Source of the DNA: Ensifer aridi
GTDB taxonomy: Bacteria > Pseudomonadota > Alphaproteobacteria > Rhizobiales > Rhizobiaceae
DNA: 64,000 nucleotides
Assembly: GCF_002078505.1 (NCBI RefSeq)
Contig: NZ_LUAV01000018.1
Span: 76,195 to 140,194 of the forward strand
Reading direction: 5' to 3'
The translations under genes and the position numbers were made by a program. Positions 53,150 to 63,741 of the stretch are shown piece by piece. Numbering within the stretch: the first letter of the stretch is position 1; each line of letters begins with the position of its first letter. The notes beneath the pieces were generated by a model. That model was not told where the DNA came from. It did not search any database and saw nothing but the letters and a program-made list of their open reading frames with translations.

Positions 53150-53382
53150 GGCGGTTGTCCAAGAGCTTCGTTTCTGTCTATTTATTGCTATCCGCGAACT
53201 TTTGTTCCGATCGGTCGCTTTGGCCGGACAGTAAAGAGCGCAATGCACTCAGCGGCAGGTTTCCCCGCATCCCTTCGGAACCAATCTCATCGGGCAATGG
53301 TTCAGCACCTCGCAAGCAGCGGAACGAGGCAGGGAAATGGCCCAGCAAATACCGCTCGATCCGCACGGTCGCGCCAACCAGG

Positions 53383-54180
53383 GCAACGCAGCACGAGACG
53401 AGGGCACTCTGCTGGTGTGTCCAAATGTCGCCTGCGACTTGGCATCGTCAATGTCGTCTTCTTCGGGAGAGCGGGTGCCGGCGACCGCGAGTGGGTTCTG
53501 ATCGATGCTGGCGTGATGGGCACGACCGGCCTGATTACCGGGGCCGCCGAGGAACGCTTCGGACCAAAATCCGACCAGCCGCAATCGTAATGACGCACGG
53601 ACGTTTCGATCACGTCGGCGCTCTCGAAGAGCTTTGCGAACGATGGCTGTCTCCTGTCTATGCGCACAGGCTCGAATGACGCCATCTCGACGGCAGCGCC
53701 GCCTATCCTCCGCCGGACCCCTCCGTCGGCGGCGGCCTGTCACCGCTCTATCCACGTGGCCCCGTGGATGTGAGCCGTTGGCTTCACACGCTGCCGGATG
53801 ATGGCAGCGTCCCGGAGATGCCTGGCTGGCGTTGGCTTCACACGCCCGGCCATATACCGGGTCACATAGCGCTTTGGAGAGAGGGGGACCGGACGATCAT
53901 CGCGGGCGACTTCATAACGACACGGCAGGAGTCCGCCTATGCCGTGACGGAGCAGGAGCCGGAGATGCATGGGCTGCCAATGGACTACACGACGAACTTG
54001 GAGAATGCCCGCAGCTCGGTCGAACTGCTCGCCTCGCTTCAGCCCGAGAGGGTGATCACCGGCCACGACCGGCGATGCAGGGCGCACAGATGCGCGATGC
54101 ACTGCATCAGCTCGCCAGCAACTTCGATCATATCGCGGTGCCTGAGGGGGGGGAAATACGTGGAGAAACCCGCCGCCGAA
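53383..54180 (+). pseudogene. Decayed metallo-beta-lactamase-fold hydrolase
   Basis: Pieces of an MBL-fold enzyme are spread over several frames: LRLGIVNVVFFG and VLIDAGVMGTTGLI in one, AAIVMTHGRFDHVGALEELC in the next, a stop after YAHRLE, then PGWRWLHTPGHIPGHIALW and TIIAGDFITT, and finally MRDALHQLASNFDHIAVP in a third. At least three frame changes and one stop are needed to connect them. The metal site, normally THxHxDH, reads THGRFDH with one His lost. No active enzyme is expected. Confidence 0.85.
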
Positions 54181-54210
54181 CGAAAGGGCGGTGAGTATCG
54201 TCAGCCCTGA

Positions 54211-54816
54211 GTTTCAGAAACAGGAAGCCGGCTTGGGCCGCTCTAGATCATTCACTCGTCTCTTAGCGATCGACCCGACCGGTGCGACCGCCCGCCTCCC
54301 TGCCGGAGCGCCTTGGTGGTCCCGGCAGGAGATGAGTTCAGGCTGCGCGGCGCAGCGCCTTCAAGGTGCGGGAATACACGCCGCAGCGGCAGGTTCGTTT
54401 CTGTTGCCTGGTGGATATCGCCGCCTTCGGTGCCGTGGTTGGGAGACGAGGTGCCAGTTGCCATGAGACAATCAAGCCAGTCGGGGGGCAGACCTCAAGG
54501 CACGTTAAATGCCCGTCGCGTCCGATATTCGCGTCTTGCGGATATAATACTCGCTTCATGTACAGCCGAAACTATCTTTATGAAGGATTTGGAATCCTAT
54601 TTGTTGTCATGCTTGATCGGTATCGGCGGAATTATCAATCAAAGGTAACCCGTCGCCTTTGCTGATCATTGCCATGCTGAACCAAGATTCGAAAAGCCAG
54701 GCTGCGTATCTTGCGAGGCGTCCGTCCCTGCTACACGGTGAAAAGAGCAATTTTCTGATGGCCCCTGCAGGTTCCCGAAACGCCCCTTCGGGAATCTACA
54801 CGAGACGAACCACCGG
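54211..54816. other. Gene-free stretch upstream of AraC-type regulator
   Basis: About 600 bp with several overlapping short frames but no recognisable protein. The part 54530-54660 is more AT-rich than its surroundings and may hold a promoter for the AraC-type gene. No repeat or terminator is evident. Confidence 0.35.
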
Positions 54817-55857
54817 ATGGCTCCAAGAACGCCGCGATCGCCTTCAATGCGCTGTTGGTTGTCCCCGGCTAAAGTCGCATTGTTTCGGCCGATCATCGCA
54901 CTAACCATTGCAATACAGCTTTGGAATGGATCGCCAATCCGCCGAGTTTCCGCCTTAACCCTTAGAGATCCACACGTGCAGCAAAGCGAATCGGTCGCAA
55001 GCGGGAACCCTGAAATCCTTGATGTCATTCCGGCGTCCGCTGGGCCGCGACTGGCAACCGCCAGAGGCGGCGCGATTCACGCCGTCCGCGCGCCTGGATC
55101 GCAGACGCTGACGGCGGAGCATCACTTTGCCGCCGTGATGCTCGCGCCGGCGCAAGGGATCCGAGCTGCTCTCGGCAGCGACAGGATGCAGGAATACGAC
55201 GCCCCCGTGGGTGGAATCGTCATTCAGCCCGCGCATGTCTCGGGCAGGGCGGAATGGACGAGCACGCGAGAAGACCTGGTCGTTGTCATCAGGTCGGAAA
55301 GCCTTCTCGATCTCGCCGTGCGTGAGCTGGGTTTCGGCGCGGTAGCACTTCAGCCGCCAGCGTTCGGAACCGTCGACCTGAAAGCCCTGCGGTTCGCCGA
55401 ACTGTTGAAAATGGAGCTGACCCAACAGGAGGCCCCAAGCGAGATCTATGTAGACTCCCTCGTCACCCTCTTCGGTATCCATCTGCTGAGAAGCTACTCG
55501 ACGGCGCGCAAGCAACCTGCGGACCTGAAAGGCGGTCTTTCTTCTGTGAGTGCTCGCAGGATCCAGGAATTCCTGCATGAGAACTTTACTCGTAAAATAA
55601 CAGTGGCGGAGCTTGCCGCGATAGCCGGCCTGTCGCCGTACTATTTCATTCGAGCCTTCGCCAAGAAGTTCGGGCAGCCGCCGCACCAATATGTCTTGAC
55701 CCTACGGCTGTCGTTTGCGGAAAAACTGCTGGGCGATAATAATCTGACCATCGCCGAAGTCGCCTATCTCAGCGGCTTCTCGAGCCAAAGCCACCTTACA
55801 GCCGTAATGCGGAAACACCGGCATATAACGCCGACGGAGATAGGGACGAGACGCTAA
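54817..55857 (+). CDS. AraC-family transcriptional regulator
   Basis: A 346-residue frame. The C-terminal 100 residues are an AraC DNA-binding domain with both HTH motifs: TVAELAAIAGLSPYYFIRAF and LTIAEVAYLSGFSSQSHLTA. The N-terminal part (about 60-240) resembles the sensor of AraC regulators close to those of aromatic or stress genes, with no recognised ligand site. The first 45 residues look atypical, so the real start may be further downstream, but no start codon there has a strong ribosome binding site. Targets are unknown. Confidence 0.85.
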   Translation: MAPRTPRSPSMRCWLSPAKVALFRPIIALTIAIQLWNGSPIRRVSALTLRDPHVQQSESVASGNPEILDVIPASAGPRLATARGGAIHAVRAPGSQTLTAEHHFAAVMLAPAQGIRAALGSDRMQEYDAPVGGIVIQPAHVSGRAEWTSTREDLVVVIRSESLLDLAVRELGFGAVALQPPAFGTVDLKALRFAELLKMELTQQEAPSEIYVDSLVTLFGIHLLRSYSTARKQPADLKGGLSSVSARRIQEFLHENFTRKITVAELAAIAGLSPYYFIRAFAKKFGQPPHQYVLTLRLSFAEKLLGDNNLTIAEVAYLSGFSSQSHLTAVMRKHRHITPTEIGTRR

Positions 55858-56310
55858 CTCCTCCGGCGGTCCAGACCCGACAGACAAAGCATTGCTGATA
55901 AAGCAACTTCTAAAGAAATTCCCCTATAAAATCAGTGTGATAAATAGGCTACAGCTTTGGAGGGAATACCCCTTTTCAGCAGTCTTCTGATAGGCAGAGC
56001 ATTTTTCTGAAATACGGCTGCCTGCAGGCGTGTGACTAGGATGAAGCATGGAACCATCCGGTGTTTGCGCGTCCTCTGCTTGCGATGTTGCGTGGCACTA
56101 CCGATTGGCTGAACCCGGCTGGAAAGGACAGGCGGCACTGCGTGCGGGATACTACTTGGCGGCAAAGGTTCTTTCGCGAGGGGGGCGCCCAGTTGGGCTG
56201 GGTTGAAGTTGGAGAGTGCCGGGATATGGGGCAATGAGCAGTCCGCGGGGCGGGACACGGTTCTTCAGGCACAGCGCGGCATTCGACGCCCTGGCAAGGA
56301 AGCTGCGGGG
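55858..56310. other. Upstream region of the adhesin unit
   Basis: About 450 bp after the AraC-type gene and before the rightward 155-residue gene. It is AT-rich near 55905-56030 and probably carries the promoter for the adhesin unit. No gene or clear operator is visible. Confidence 0.35.
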
Positions 56311-56778
56311 ATGAGCAGCGTGGCGGCCGCGAACATGCGGCAAACCCTCTCCGAAGCAGTTGGCCAGTCGGTGCGGCGCGCATTGGCGACTCTCCAAGAG
56401 CGTTACGGCAGCGCGCTCTCGGAAGGCAAGCGGGACCTGCTGCTCGGCCACTATGTCTACGGTCTTGCGTCGGTGCTGCTTGCGGGCGAACCCCCCGCCC
56501 GGCAACTCGAGGCGATCGAAACCCACCTGAAAGAAGTGCTTCCCGCCGAGCGAGCCGCGAGGGCACTGCAGGCGGTGCCGGATGAGGGTGACACCTGGTT
56601 GGTGAGCACGCTGGATAGCATCGAAGCAATCGGTGGCAAGCACGGTCATGCGCTTCTGGCGCACGGTGCCGCCGCCAGCCATCTCAAACCATTATCGAAC
56701 AAAGACGCATCGGTGGCAGGGCCGGCGGAACCTGCCGCGATCGAGAGCAAAGCGGTAGAGGAGATACTCACCCGATGA
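56311..56778 (+). CDS. Hypothetical protein coupled to the YadA-like adhesin
   Basis: A 155-residue largely helical soluble protein with no signal peptide. It contains [20 protein letters not shown], then [17 protein letters not shown] and an alanine-rich C-terminus. ATG 56311 has AAGGA upstream; a longer frame goes to 56203. The stop overlaps the adhesin start in ATGA, so both are translated in a coupled fashion. I do not recognise the family. Position suggests an accessory cytoplasmic factor or regulator of the autotransporter. Confidence 0.6.
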   Translation: MSSVAAANMRQTLSEAVGQSVRRALATLQERYGSALSEGKRDLLLGHYVYGLASVLLAGEPPARQLEAIETHLKEVLPAERAARALQAVPDEGDTWLVSTLDSIEAIGGKHGHALLAHGAAASHLKPLSNKDASVAGPAEPAAIESKAVEEILTR

Positions 56779-59700
56779 TACCCATGCAAGGAACTGCTGT
56801 CCGGCGCGGGCTGACCTGCTTTGCAAGAAATTGGATTCTTGGTGCGGACAGGAGCGGCCGTTCCATTCGCCGTCGCCTCATGGCGGTCCTGCGCATGGCG
56901 CATCTGGCGCTTGGCGTGAAGCGTAATCGGATGGGTCTTGGTGCGCTCGGGTTTGGAAACGCATCTTGTGCCGCAAGATCGTCAGGAACTCCGGCGGGCA
57001 AGAAGGGCCTATGCGCGGGCGTGGCGCTGCTGGCACTATCGGCGCTTCACGCCGTTCCTGCCCATGCGCAATATGCCGCCGGCGGCGGCACGGCGTCAGG
57101 CGCCAACTCCGTCGCCATCGGTAACGGTGTCCAAGCGAATAGCGCGAACAGCGTGGCCTTGGGCACCTCTAACAGTGCAACGGGCGACGCTTCGATCGCC
57201 ATCGGCTATGCGATGGGTGTCAATGGCCTCAACGCCATAGGCATAGGTGTCTTCGCGAACGCGACAGGCGTTAACGCTCTTGCCATAGGCGGGAACGCCC
57301 GCGCACTCGCGGATGGAGCGTCAGCCTTTGGTGTCAACACGACTGCAAACGCGGCAAACGCGACCGCCATCGGCTCTACGGCCACTGCTGCAGCTGCCGC
57401 TACGGCCGTTGGCGTATCGAGCCAGGCAACCTCCCTCAATTCCGTCGCTATCGGCAGCCTCAGCCAAGCGACAAATAGTGCTGCTACCGCCGTCGGAAAC
57501 GGTGCCCGGGCCACGGGAAACAGTGCGCTCGCGCTCGGCGCGGAGGCTGCCGCGATCGGCAGCAGCACGGTTGCTGTCGGACAGGGTGCCGGCGCTGGAT
57601 CGACCACTGCTAATGCCGGTTCCGTAGCGATGGGTATCGCTGCCGGTACGCTCGTCAGCGGCGCGCAGAATACCGCTGTCGGCGGTGGCATTGCCAGCGT
57701 CATGAGAGGTGCCGGCTCCGGCGTCACGGGAGCGCGCAACGTCTCCATGGGAACCGGCGACGGTTCCGTCACTTATGACGGTACGCTGGCAGCTTCCGCG
57801 GGCAACCTGGTGACGGGCGACGACAATATCGCGATCGGAACCAACGCCGGTATTGGCGTCACCAGCAACGCGACAACGTCAATCGGCCGCAACGCCATGG
57901 CGACAGGGACCAATGCGGCGGCGATTGGAGCCGGGGCCAGTGCGAGCGGGCTGAACTCGGTCTATCTTGGCGCACGCACCGTTGTCGGAACAGGTGCTAT
58001 TGGAGAGAGCGCCATCGCCATCGGCACCGATGTGACAGCGTCTCAGACCAACGCCATTGCGATAGGACGCCAAAGCGTGGCGACCGCACTGAATAGCGCG
58101 GCAATTGGTCCTGCCGCCAATGCGACGGCACAACACTCGGCAGCTTTTGGCCCGAACGCCAATGCTTCCGGTAACTTCGCACTCGCCTTGGGTAATTTGG
58201 CCGTGTCGAGTGGTGTCGGTTCTGTTGCGGCAGGCTCGGGAGCGCAGAGCGCGGGTGTCTCCTCGGTGGCGGTCGGCAATAATGCTGCCGCATCTGCCGC
58301 GAATACGGTAGCGGTCGGCCTAGGTGCGGCTGCAGACTCAGCCGATGCGGTCGCCATCGGCACGAATGCAAGGGCAACGGGCGGCAAGGCGGTGTCGATC
58401 GGTTTCGGCAACATCGCCAACGGCAACGGTGCGGTGGCGATCGGCGACCCCAACACCGCCAGCGGCGACGGCGCCGTGGCGCAGGGCATGGACAACACGG
58501 CCACCGGCAACGGCTCGGTCGCCATGGGCAATACCAATATGGTTGGCGGCGGCGGACAGGCGGTGAGCACGCCCGGCACCGCGGCGCAGGGTGCCGTCGG
58601 CATCGGCTATCAGAACACCGTGACCGGCCAGGGCGCGGTGGCCATCGGCGACCGCAACATCGCCAATGGCGTAAGCGCCATCGCCATGGGCAGCCAGGCC
58701 AACGCCGCTGCCGCCAACGCGATGGCCCTCGGCGCCGGCGCAACCGCGACGCATGCCGGATCCGTGGCTCTCGGTTCGGGCTCGGTCACGGCCGTCGCGG
58801 TACCCACGGCGAACACCACTATCAACGGAACAACCTACAACTTCGCCGGCACGGCCCCGACCTCGACTGTAAGCGTCGGCGCTGTCGGCGCCGAGCGCAC
58901 CATCACCAATGTGGCGGCAGGCCGGATCTCCTCGACCTCGACCGATGCGGTCAACGGTTCGCAGCTTTTTGCGACGAACCAGGCGATCACGGCAGTCGGC
59001 ACCGATCTCGACACGTTTGGCACGAGCGTGTCGACGGCGCTCGGCGGCACCTCTGCCTACAATCCGATCACCAACCAGGTGACGGCGGGACTTGCAATTG
59101 GCGGCACGACCTACAACAGCGTGCAGTCCGCCCTGTCAGCGGTAAACAGCACGGCCTCGGCCGGCTGGAACCTGCAGTCGAACGGGGATGCCGCGACGAA
59201 TGTCGCTCCGGGCGGGACGGTGCAGTTCCTCAACGGGCAGAACATCTCCGTCACGCGCAGCGGCACGGACATCACGATCGCCACGACGCCGGCCCTCGCC
59301 GCCGACAGCCTGACGCTGTCGAGCGGGCAAGTGTTCGATGCCACGGGCCTCTTCATGAACGGCACCGGCATCAGCGGCCTTTTGGACGGGACGGTCTCCG
59401 CGACCTCGACCGAAGCGATCAATGGCTCGCAGCTCTACGGCGCGTCCCTGAGCATCGCCACCATCCTCGGCGGCGGCGCCATCGTGAACCCGGACGGCAC
59501 CGTCAGCAGCCCGACCTATACGATCGCGGGCAGCACCTACACGACGGTGGGCGGCGCCTTGACGGCCATCGACAACAGCCTGACGGGCTTCGATAACGCC
59601 CTCAACGGCGGCGGGATAAAATACTTCCATGCCAATTCGACGCTTGCGGATTCGAGCGCCGCGGGAACCGACTCGGTCGCCATCGGCCCGCAGAGCGTCG

Positions 59701-61115
59701 CAACCGGCAACAACAGCTTCGCCGCAGGCTTGAACGCCCAGGCAAGCGCCGGCGCCTCGCTCGCCATCGGCCAGAACACCCAGTCGACCGTGCTCGGCGC
59801 GGTGGCGCTCGGCTCGGGCTCCGTAGCCGACCGGCCGATTGCGCCGACGTCCGGCAGCATTCTCTCCGGCACCGGCATCATCCCGTACAACACGACGGAC
59901 AAGACCCTGCTCGGCGCGGTCTCGGTGGGCAACTCGACGTCTTACCGGCAGATCACCAACGTCGCCGACGGCACGGAGGACCAGGACGCAGTCACTCTTC
60001 GCCAGCTCAAGGGGGCACTGTCATCGTTCGCGGTGTCGGGCACCAAGTACTTCCACGCCAATTCGGCGGCCTCGGATTCGGCTGCTGTCGGCGCCGAATC
60101 CGTCGCGATTGGCCCGCGCACGACCGTCAACGGCGATAACGGCATCGGCATGGGCAACGGCGCCGTCGTCCAGATGACGGCGCCCGGCGGCACCGCCATC
60201 GGCCACAATTCGACCGTCAACCTGGCCGACGGCATCGCGCTCGGCACAAATTCGACTGCGAACGGCATCCAGGCGACGGCGCTCGGCGCCGGCGCCACCG
60301 CCAATGAACCGGGCAGCGTCGCACTCGGCGCAGGCTCGACAACAGCGGCCGCAGTGGCGACCACCGGCACTACCATCAACGGCGTCGCCTACACCTTCGC
60401 GGGCACCAACCCGACGAGCACCGTGAGCGTGGGCAGCGCCGGCAATGAGCGCACAATCACCAATGTGGCCGCAGGGCGCATCAGCGCCACATCCACCGAC
60501 GCCATCAACGGCAGCCAGCTCCATGCGACCAATCAGGCCGTCGAATCCCTGCAGGCGGGAGTTGGCGATCTTGAGGAGACCGCCGTCAGATATGACGAAA
60601 ACCCCGACGGCACGAGGGCGAACTCGATGACGCTCGTGGGCGGCGATCCGAGCGCGCCCGTGATCATCCGCAATGTCGGTGCCGGCGTGGCCGACACGGA
60701 TGCGGTGAACGTAGGGCAGATGAAAGCCACACTGGCCGGCTATTCGGACGACCGGGCGACCTGGGCGGTCGGCCAGGCAAAAAACTACACCGACGAGGTG
60801 GCCGCCACGACTCTGAGCTCGGCCAACGCCTACACCGACTCCAGGCTCAGCCAGCTCAATACGGACATAGGCGACATCCGGAGCGAGGCTCGGCAGGCGG
60901 CGGCAATCGGCCTGGCGGCGGCGTCGCTGCGCTATGACGACCGGCCCGGCAAGCTGAGCGTCGCGGCAGGCGGCGGCTATTGGCGCAACGAGGGAGCGTT
61001 TGCGTTCGGCGCCGGCTACACCAGCGAGGACGGCCGCGTCCGCGCCAATCTTTCCGGTACGACCGCGGGCGGTGCGTGGGGCGTCGGGGCAGGCCTCAGC
61101 GTAACCTTGAATTGA
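56775..61115 (+). CDS. YadA-like trimeric autotransporter adhesin
   Basis: A 1446-residue surface adhesin. An extended signal region of about 97 residues ends in VPAHAQ. The head (about 100-700) is made of many 14-residue Hep_Hag repeats (units like [14 protein letters not shown]). Neck and stalk parts follow, with the conserved [16 protein letters not shown] block twice in full form (about 725 and 1245) and a variant near 890. The last 90 residues form the YadA membrane anchor ([21 protein letters not shown], ending in VTLN), which builds a 12-strand barrel as a trimer. It should mediate attachment to roots, surfaces or other cells. Confidence 0.93.
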   Translation: MIPMQGTAVRRGLTCFARNWILGADRSGRSIRRRLMAVLRMAHLALGVKRNRMGLGALGFGNASCAARSSGTPAGKKGLCAGVALLALSALHAVPAHAQYAAGGGTASGANSVAIGNGVQANSANSVALGTSNSATGDASIAIGYAMGVNGLNAIGIGVFANATGVNALAIGGNARALADGASAFGVNTTANAANATAIGSTATAAAAATAVGVSSQATSLNSVAIGSLSQATNSAATAVGNGARATGNSALALGAEAAAIGSSTVAVGQGAGAGSTTANAGSVAMGIAAGTLVSGAQNTAVGGGIASVMRGAGSGVTGARNVSMGTGDGSVTYDGTLAASAGNLVTGDDNIAIGTNAGIGVTSNATTSIGRNAMATGTNAAAIGAGASASGLNSVYLGARTVVGTGAIGESAIAIGTDVTASQTNAIAIGRQSVATALNSAAIGPAANATAQHSAAFGPNANASGNFALALGNLAVSSGVGSVAAGSGAQSAGVSSVAVGNNAAASAANTVAVGLGAAADSADAVAIGTNARATGGKAVSIGFGNIANGNGAVAIGDPNTASGDGAVAQGMDNTATGNGSVAMGNTNMVGGGGQAVSTPGTAAQGAVGIGYQNTVTGQGAVAIGDRNIANGVSAIAMGSQANAAAANAMALGAGATATHAGSVALGSGSVTAVAVPTANTTINGTTYNFAGTAPTSTVSVGAVGAERTITNVAAGRISSTSTDAVNGSQLFATNQAITAVGTDLDTFGTSVSTALGGTSAYNPITNQVTAGLAIGGTTYNSVQSALSAVNSTASAGWNLQSNGDAATNVAPGGTVQFLNGQNISVTRSGTDITIATTPALAADSLTLSSGQVFDATGLFMNGTGISGLLDGTVSATSTEAINGSQLYGASLSIATILGGGAIVNPDGTVSSPTYTIAGSTYTTVGGALTAIDNSLTGFDNALNGGGIKYFHANSTLADSSAAGTDSVAIGPQSVATGNNSFAAGLNAQASAGASLAIGQNTQSTVLGAVALGSGSVADRPIAPTSGSILSGTGIIPYNTTDKTLLGAVSVGNSTSYRQITNVADGTEDQDAVTLRQLKGALSSFAVSGTKYFHANSAASDSAAVGAESVAIGPRTTVNGDNGIGMGNGAVVQMTAPGGTAIGHNSTVNLADGIALGTNSTANGIQATALGAGATANEPGSVALGAGSTTAAAVATTGTTINGVAYTFAGTNPTSTVSVGSAGNERTITNVAAGRISATSTDAINGSQLHATNQAVESLQAGVGDLEETAVRYDENPDGTRANSMTLVGGDPSAPVIIRNVGAGVADTDAVNVGQMKATLAGYSDDRATWAVGQAKNYTDEVAATTLSSANAYTDSRLSQLNTDIGDIRSEARQAAAIGLAAASLRYDDRPGKLSVAAGGGYWRNEGAFAFGAGYTSEDGRVRANLSGTTAGGAWGVGAGLSVTLN

Positions 61116-61194
61116 GGATCACGACGACATGGCACGCGGCGGGCTCTCGCACATTCGGAAAGCCCGGCGCTCGCCCGTTGATTTCCCGTGCTAT

Positions 61195-61224
61195 GAGATC
61201 GCGGCGAGTGTTCGTCGCGATCTC
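61195..61224. terminator. Strong hairpin downstream of the adhesin gene
   Basis: GAGATCGCGGCGA and TCGTCGCGATCTC pair at 12 of 13 positions around a four-base loop. It lies 80 bp beyond the adhesin stop. There is no T-run, so it is either a Rho-type end, an mRNA-stabilising structure or an attenuator ahead of the IalB-family gene. Confidence 0.5.
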
Positions 61225-61263
61225 AAACCCCTGCTGGCCCCACCGTGAAGTTCTTTTCTGTCA

Positions 61264-61872
61264 ATGTTCCGCTCTTTAGCTGAATCCATGCGCATGCGAC
61301 GTCGAGCCGGTGAGGCGCGGTTCATTCTGGTTGCAGTGGCTTGCCTACTCCTCGCCGGCGGCTCGCCCGCCGCTGGCCAGGAAACGGGATCCTACCGGAT
61401 TAAACCGTCGGAGGTGGTGCCGCCGCAAGGCGTTCCATTGGGCAGCTATCGCCGGGTCATCCACCCTTTCGAGAACTGGAATCTCATCTGCGACGAGAAT
61501 CTCAAGGCCAAACACAAGGTGTGCAACATCAGCCAATCCTTCATCGATCAAAATCAGGCACTCGTCTTCAGCTGGTCTCTGGCTGCCGATGAGAAAGGCA
61601 AGCCTTTCATGATCCTGCGTGCGCCCGCTAAGCTCGGGACGGGGAGCAAGATTTCGCTCGGGATCGCTGGACGGGAAAGGCCCGTCGACGTCGAACTGAC
61701 CGCATGCGACAGCACGGTCTGCGTCGGCTATCTACCCGTCGGCCCGATTCTTCGACAGCAAATCGGCAAAGAAGCCACCATCAACGTTTCCTATTCCCCG
61801 CCTTCGGGCGCGGCGGTCAGCCTCGAAGCCCCTTTCAAGGGACTCAAGTCTGCGCTGTCGGCCATCAACTAG
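61264..61872 (+). CDS. Invasion-associated locus B (IalB) family protein
   Basis: A 202-residue exported protein with a signal peptide (about residues 18-39, VAVACLLLAGGSPAAG). The mature part has the IalB pattern: NWNLICDENLKAKHKVCNIS near the start and a second cysteine pair in VELTACDSTVCVGYLPV. IalB helps Bartonella enter red cells; in free-living and plant-associated relatives it is a periplasmic protein of unclear role. Start codons at 61264, 61288 and 61294 are all possible. It follows the adhesin gene in the same direction. Confidence 0.87.
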   Translation: MFRSLAESMRMRRRAGEARFILVAVACLLLAGGSPAAGQETGSYRIKPSEVVPPQGVPLGSYRRVIHPFENWNLICDENLKAKHKVCNISQSFIDQNQALVFSWSLAADEKGKPFMILRAPAKLGTGSKISLGIAGRERPVDVELTACDSTVCVGYLPVGPILRQQIGKEATINVSYSPPSGAAVSLEAPFKGLKSALSAIN

Positions 61873-61883
61873 CGAGAGACCAC

Positions 61884-62624
61884 ATGACCCGCCAATCCAT
61901 CCAGGACAGAATATTGACGAGCTCGCAGAGCCTTGCACCGGTAGAGCCGCTGGCAAGTCCGTCATCGGCACGCTGGTCAGTTTGGCGAGTGGTGCGAAAC
62001 GTCGCGCTGGCCGGCATGTTCGCCGTTGTGGTCGCCGCGGCGGTCATTCTCTCGTTCCATTTCTATCCACCGCTCGGGCGATTGGTCGCGGAAACGGCCT
62101 CGGCTCAGTCGCAAGCGCCCGCTGAGAGCAAGCCCGTCGAGAGCAAGCCCGCCGAGAACAAGATGGCGCCCGCAGGTACAGCGGCGGGCGAGACGCCGTT
62201 TGAAAAGCATGCGAACCAAGCAGGCGTCCGCACCTGCGCCAAGGTCTTCGCGGCGCTCGGGCAGGCCCTGACCTTAGGCTCGACCTATACCGAGCAAACA
62301 CAGTGGAACACGTCGTCGCCCGATACCCATCCGGTGCAGGCCATTGCCGGAATGACTTATGACCTGCCCGACTACAAGGCGCAGGCAGCGGGTGTCGTGT
62401 TCGCATCGCCCATCGGCCAGGGCTGCGAAGGAGGCTTCGTGCGGGTGGCGCCGTTCCAGAAGACATGCCAGGAAATCGTGCAGACCCTCCCGAAGGGCAG
62501 CGTCCTGGCGGACAACCTTTCGAACTCGATGCTTTTCAATCTGGCCAACGATGGCGGCCAGGCTCTGCTGGTCCCCACCGGAAATGCCTGCGTGGTCATT
62601 TCCGTCGCGAGAATGGCCGGATGA
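61884..62624 (+). CDS. Membrane-anchored hypothetical protein
   Basis: A 246-residue protein with one membrane helix (about residues 39-61, VALAGMFAVVVAAAVILSFHF), a Pro/Lys/Glu linker with short PAESKPVESKPAEN repeats, and a periplasmic domain of about 150 residues. The latter has four cysteines that could form two disulfides (RTCAKVF, GQGCEGG, KTCQEIV, NACVVIS). It starts 11 bp after the IalB-family stop. I do not recognise the domain. Position suggests a partner of the IalB or adhesin proteins. Confidence 0.75.
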   Translation: MTRQSIQDRILTSSQSLAPVEPLASPSSARWSVWRVVRNVALAGMFAVVVAAAVILSFHFYPPLGRLVAETASAQSQAPAESKPVESKPAENKMAPAGTAAGETPFEKHANQAGVRTCAKVFAALGQALTLGSTYTEQTQWNTSSPDTHPVQAIAGMTYDLPDYKAQAAGVVFASPIGQGCEGGFVRVAPFQKTCQEIVQTLPKGSVLADNLSNSMLFNLANDGGQALLVPTGNACVVISVARMAG

Positions 62625-62676
62625 CCATCCGCGCCTGTGATGCATCCCTGATCAACTTCAGCTTGGGAGCACGAAC

Positions 62677-63147
62677 ATGCCGCTCAGCCGTCGCTTTTGG
62701 CCCATACTGATTGCCGCCCTCGTCGGCATTTCATCCGGCAATGCCGCCGATTTGGCGACGCAGCAGCCGGAACCGACGCACGAAGAGAAAGGCATCTGGG
62801 GCGCGATCGCATTTTCGCCGGTCGATGGCCGGCATGGCTTCTTCTGGGGCGCCGACAAGAGGACGGAAGCGGAAGATGCCGCGCTCAAGCATTGCCAGGA
62901 TGCGGAAGGCGCGGCTTGCAAGGTGGTCGAAATATTCCGCAACCATCGCCATTGGGATGAGGACGACGGCACGGGTTTCCCCTATGAGCATTGTGCAGCT
63001 CTGTCGCTGGGAGAGACCTCCCGCGCAGGACCCCCGTCCTGGGGCACCGCCTCGGCGACGACCCGTCGCGAAGCGGAACGAAAGGCTTTGAGCCTCTGTG
63101 GCGGCCAGGAGAACCAGTGCGAGATCCGAGAATGGGTTTGCACCTAG
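62677..63147 (+). CDS. Exported DUF4189-domain protein
   Basis: A 156-residue protein with a signal peptide (residues 1-24, ending GNAAD). The DUF4189 domain is seen as GIWGAIAFSPVDGRHGFFWG, then AALKHCQDAEGAACKV and a second half ending in ALSLCGGQENQCEIR. The repeated W-G-A-I-A plus Cys pattern is typical. Function is not known; it is the last gene of the rightward exported-protein group, 52 bp after the preceding gene. Confidence 0.85.
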   Translation: MPLSRRFWPILIAALVGISSGNAADLATQQPEPTHEEKGIWGAIAFSPVDGRHGFFWGADKRTEAEDAALKHCQDAEGAACKVVEIFRNHRHWDEDDGTGFPYEHCAALSLGETSRAGPPSWGTASATTRREAERKALSLCGGQENQCEIREWVCT

Positions 63148-63228
63148 CTCAGCACGTCAGCGCAGCGAAGGATCGAGCACGGAATGATGCCCTCTGCTCC
63201 TGGCAGTTGACAGCGGGACAAGCACGAA

Positions 63229-63324
63229 CGCGTTTACTTATCCGTGATAGGCAGCGCCTATGAGGGCATGTACCACGCCATGACCTTTGGCCTCATCGGC
63301 AACTACATCTTTGCGCTGGAGTGA
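63229..63324 (+). pseudogene. Short remnant of a membrane protein
   Basis: A frame without a start encodes about 31 residues, VYLSVIGSAYEGMYHAMTFG then LIGNYIFALE and a stop. It looks like the C-terminal end of a membrane protein. No neighbouring frame adds recognisable sequence and I cannot name the family. Confidence 0.25.
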
Positions 63325-63741
63325 AAGCAACCGAGAGCGGTTATAGGCGACTGCGAGCGCTCCTCAGCGCCACAATAACGGCATCTGCGCTCCGCACGAG
63401 GTCTTAACCTACGAAGTCCATCGGGTCCGATTTAATACTGCAACCCGCAAGCGAGCTAAAGCTCGTGTGCCATTAAAACGATGTTTCGGGCGGCTCCGTC
63501 CACGAAATCGCGGATCAGCAAAACGCATGTGGATGGCTGCCGCGAACAGTCTCTTGCCCGCAGCCTACCTCTCTATCTCCCCACAAATGGAGATTGAAAC
63601 TGCTCGCCGGCCCTTCTATGGGGGTTATATTGTCTATCGGCGATCCGTAATTTAGGCTAGCCGAATGGATGGGGAGGGGACGGCTTTGTATCTGAGACAG
63701 GCATAAACGCCGGATCAGAACAAGCTCAAGTTGGGAATTCA
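63325..63741. other. Gene-free stretch
   Basis: About 415 bp without a supportable gene. Overlapping frames on both strands lack ribosome binding sites and protein-like composition. The promoter for the small gene at 63742 should be near the right end. Confidence 0.35.

Noticed and set aside
57997-58743. 248-residue minus-strand frame of Arg/Pro/Cys
   Set aside because: Produced by the repetitive adhesin sequence read on the other strand.
56775-61115. CRISPR-like or tandem DNA repeat in the adhesin gene
   Set aside because: The periodicity is protein-level Hep_Hag repetition in one open frame, with variable DNA units and no spacers.
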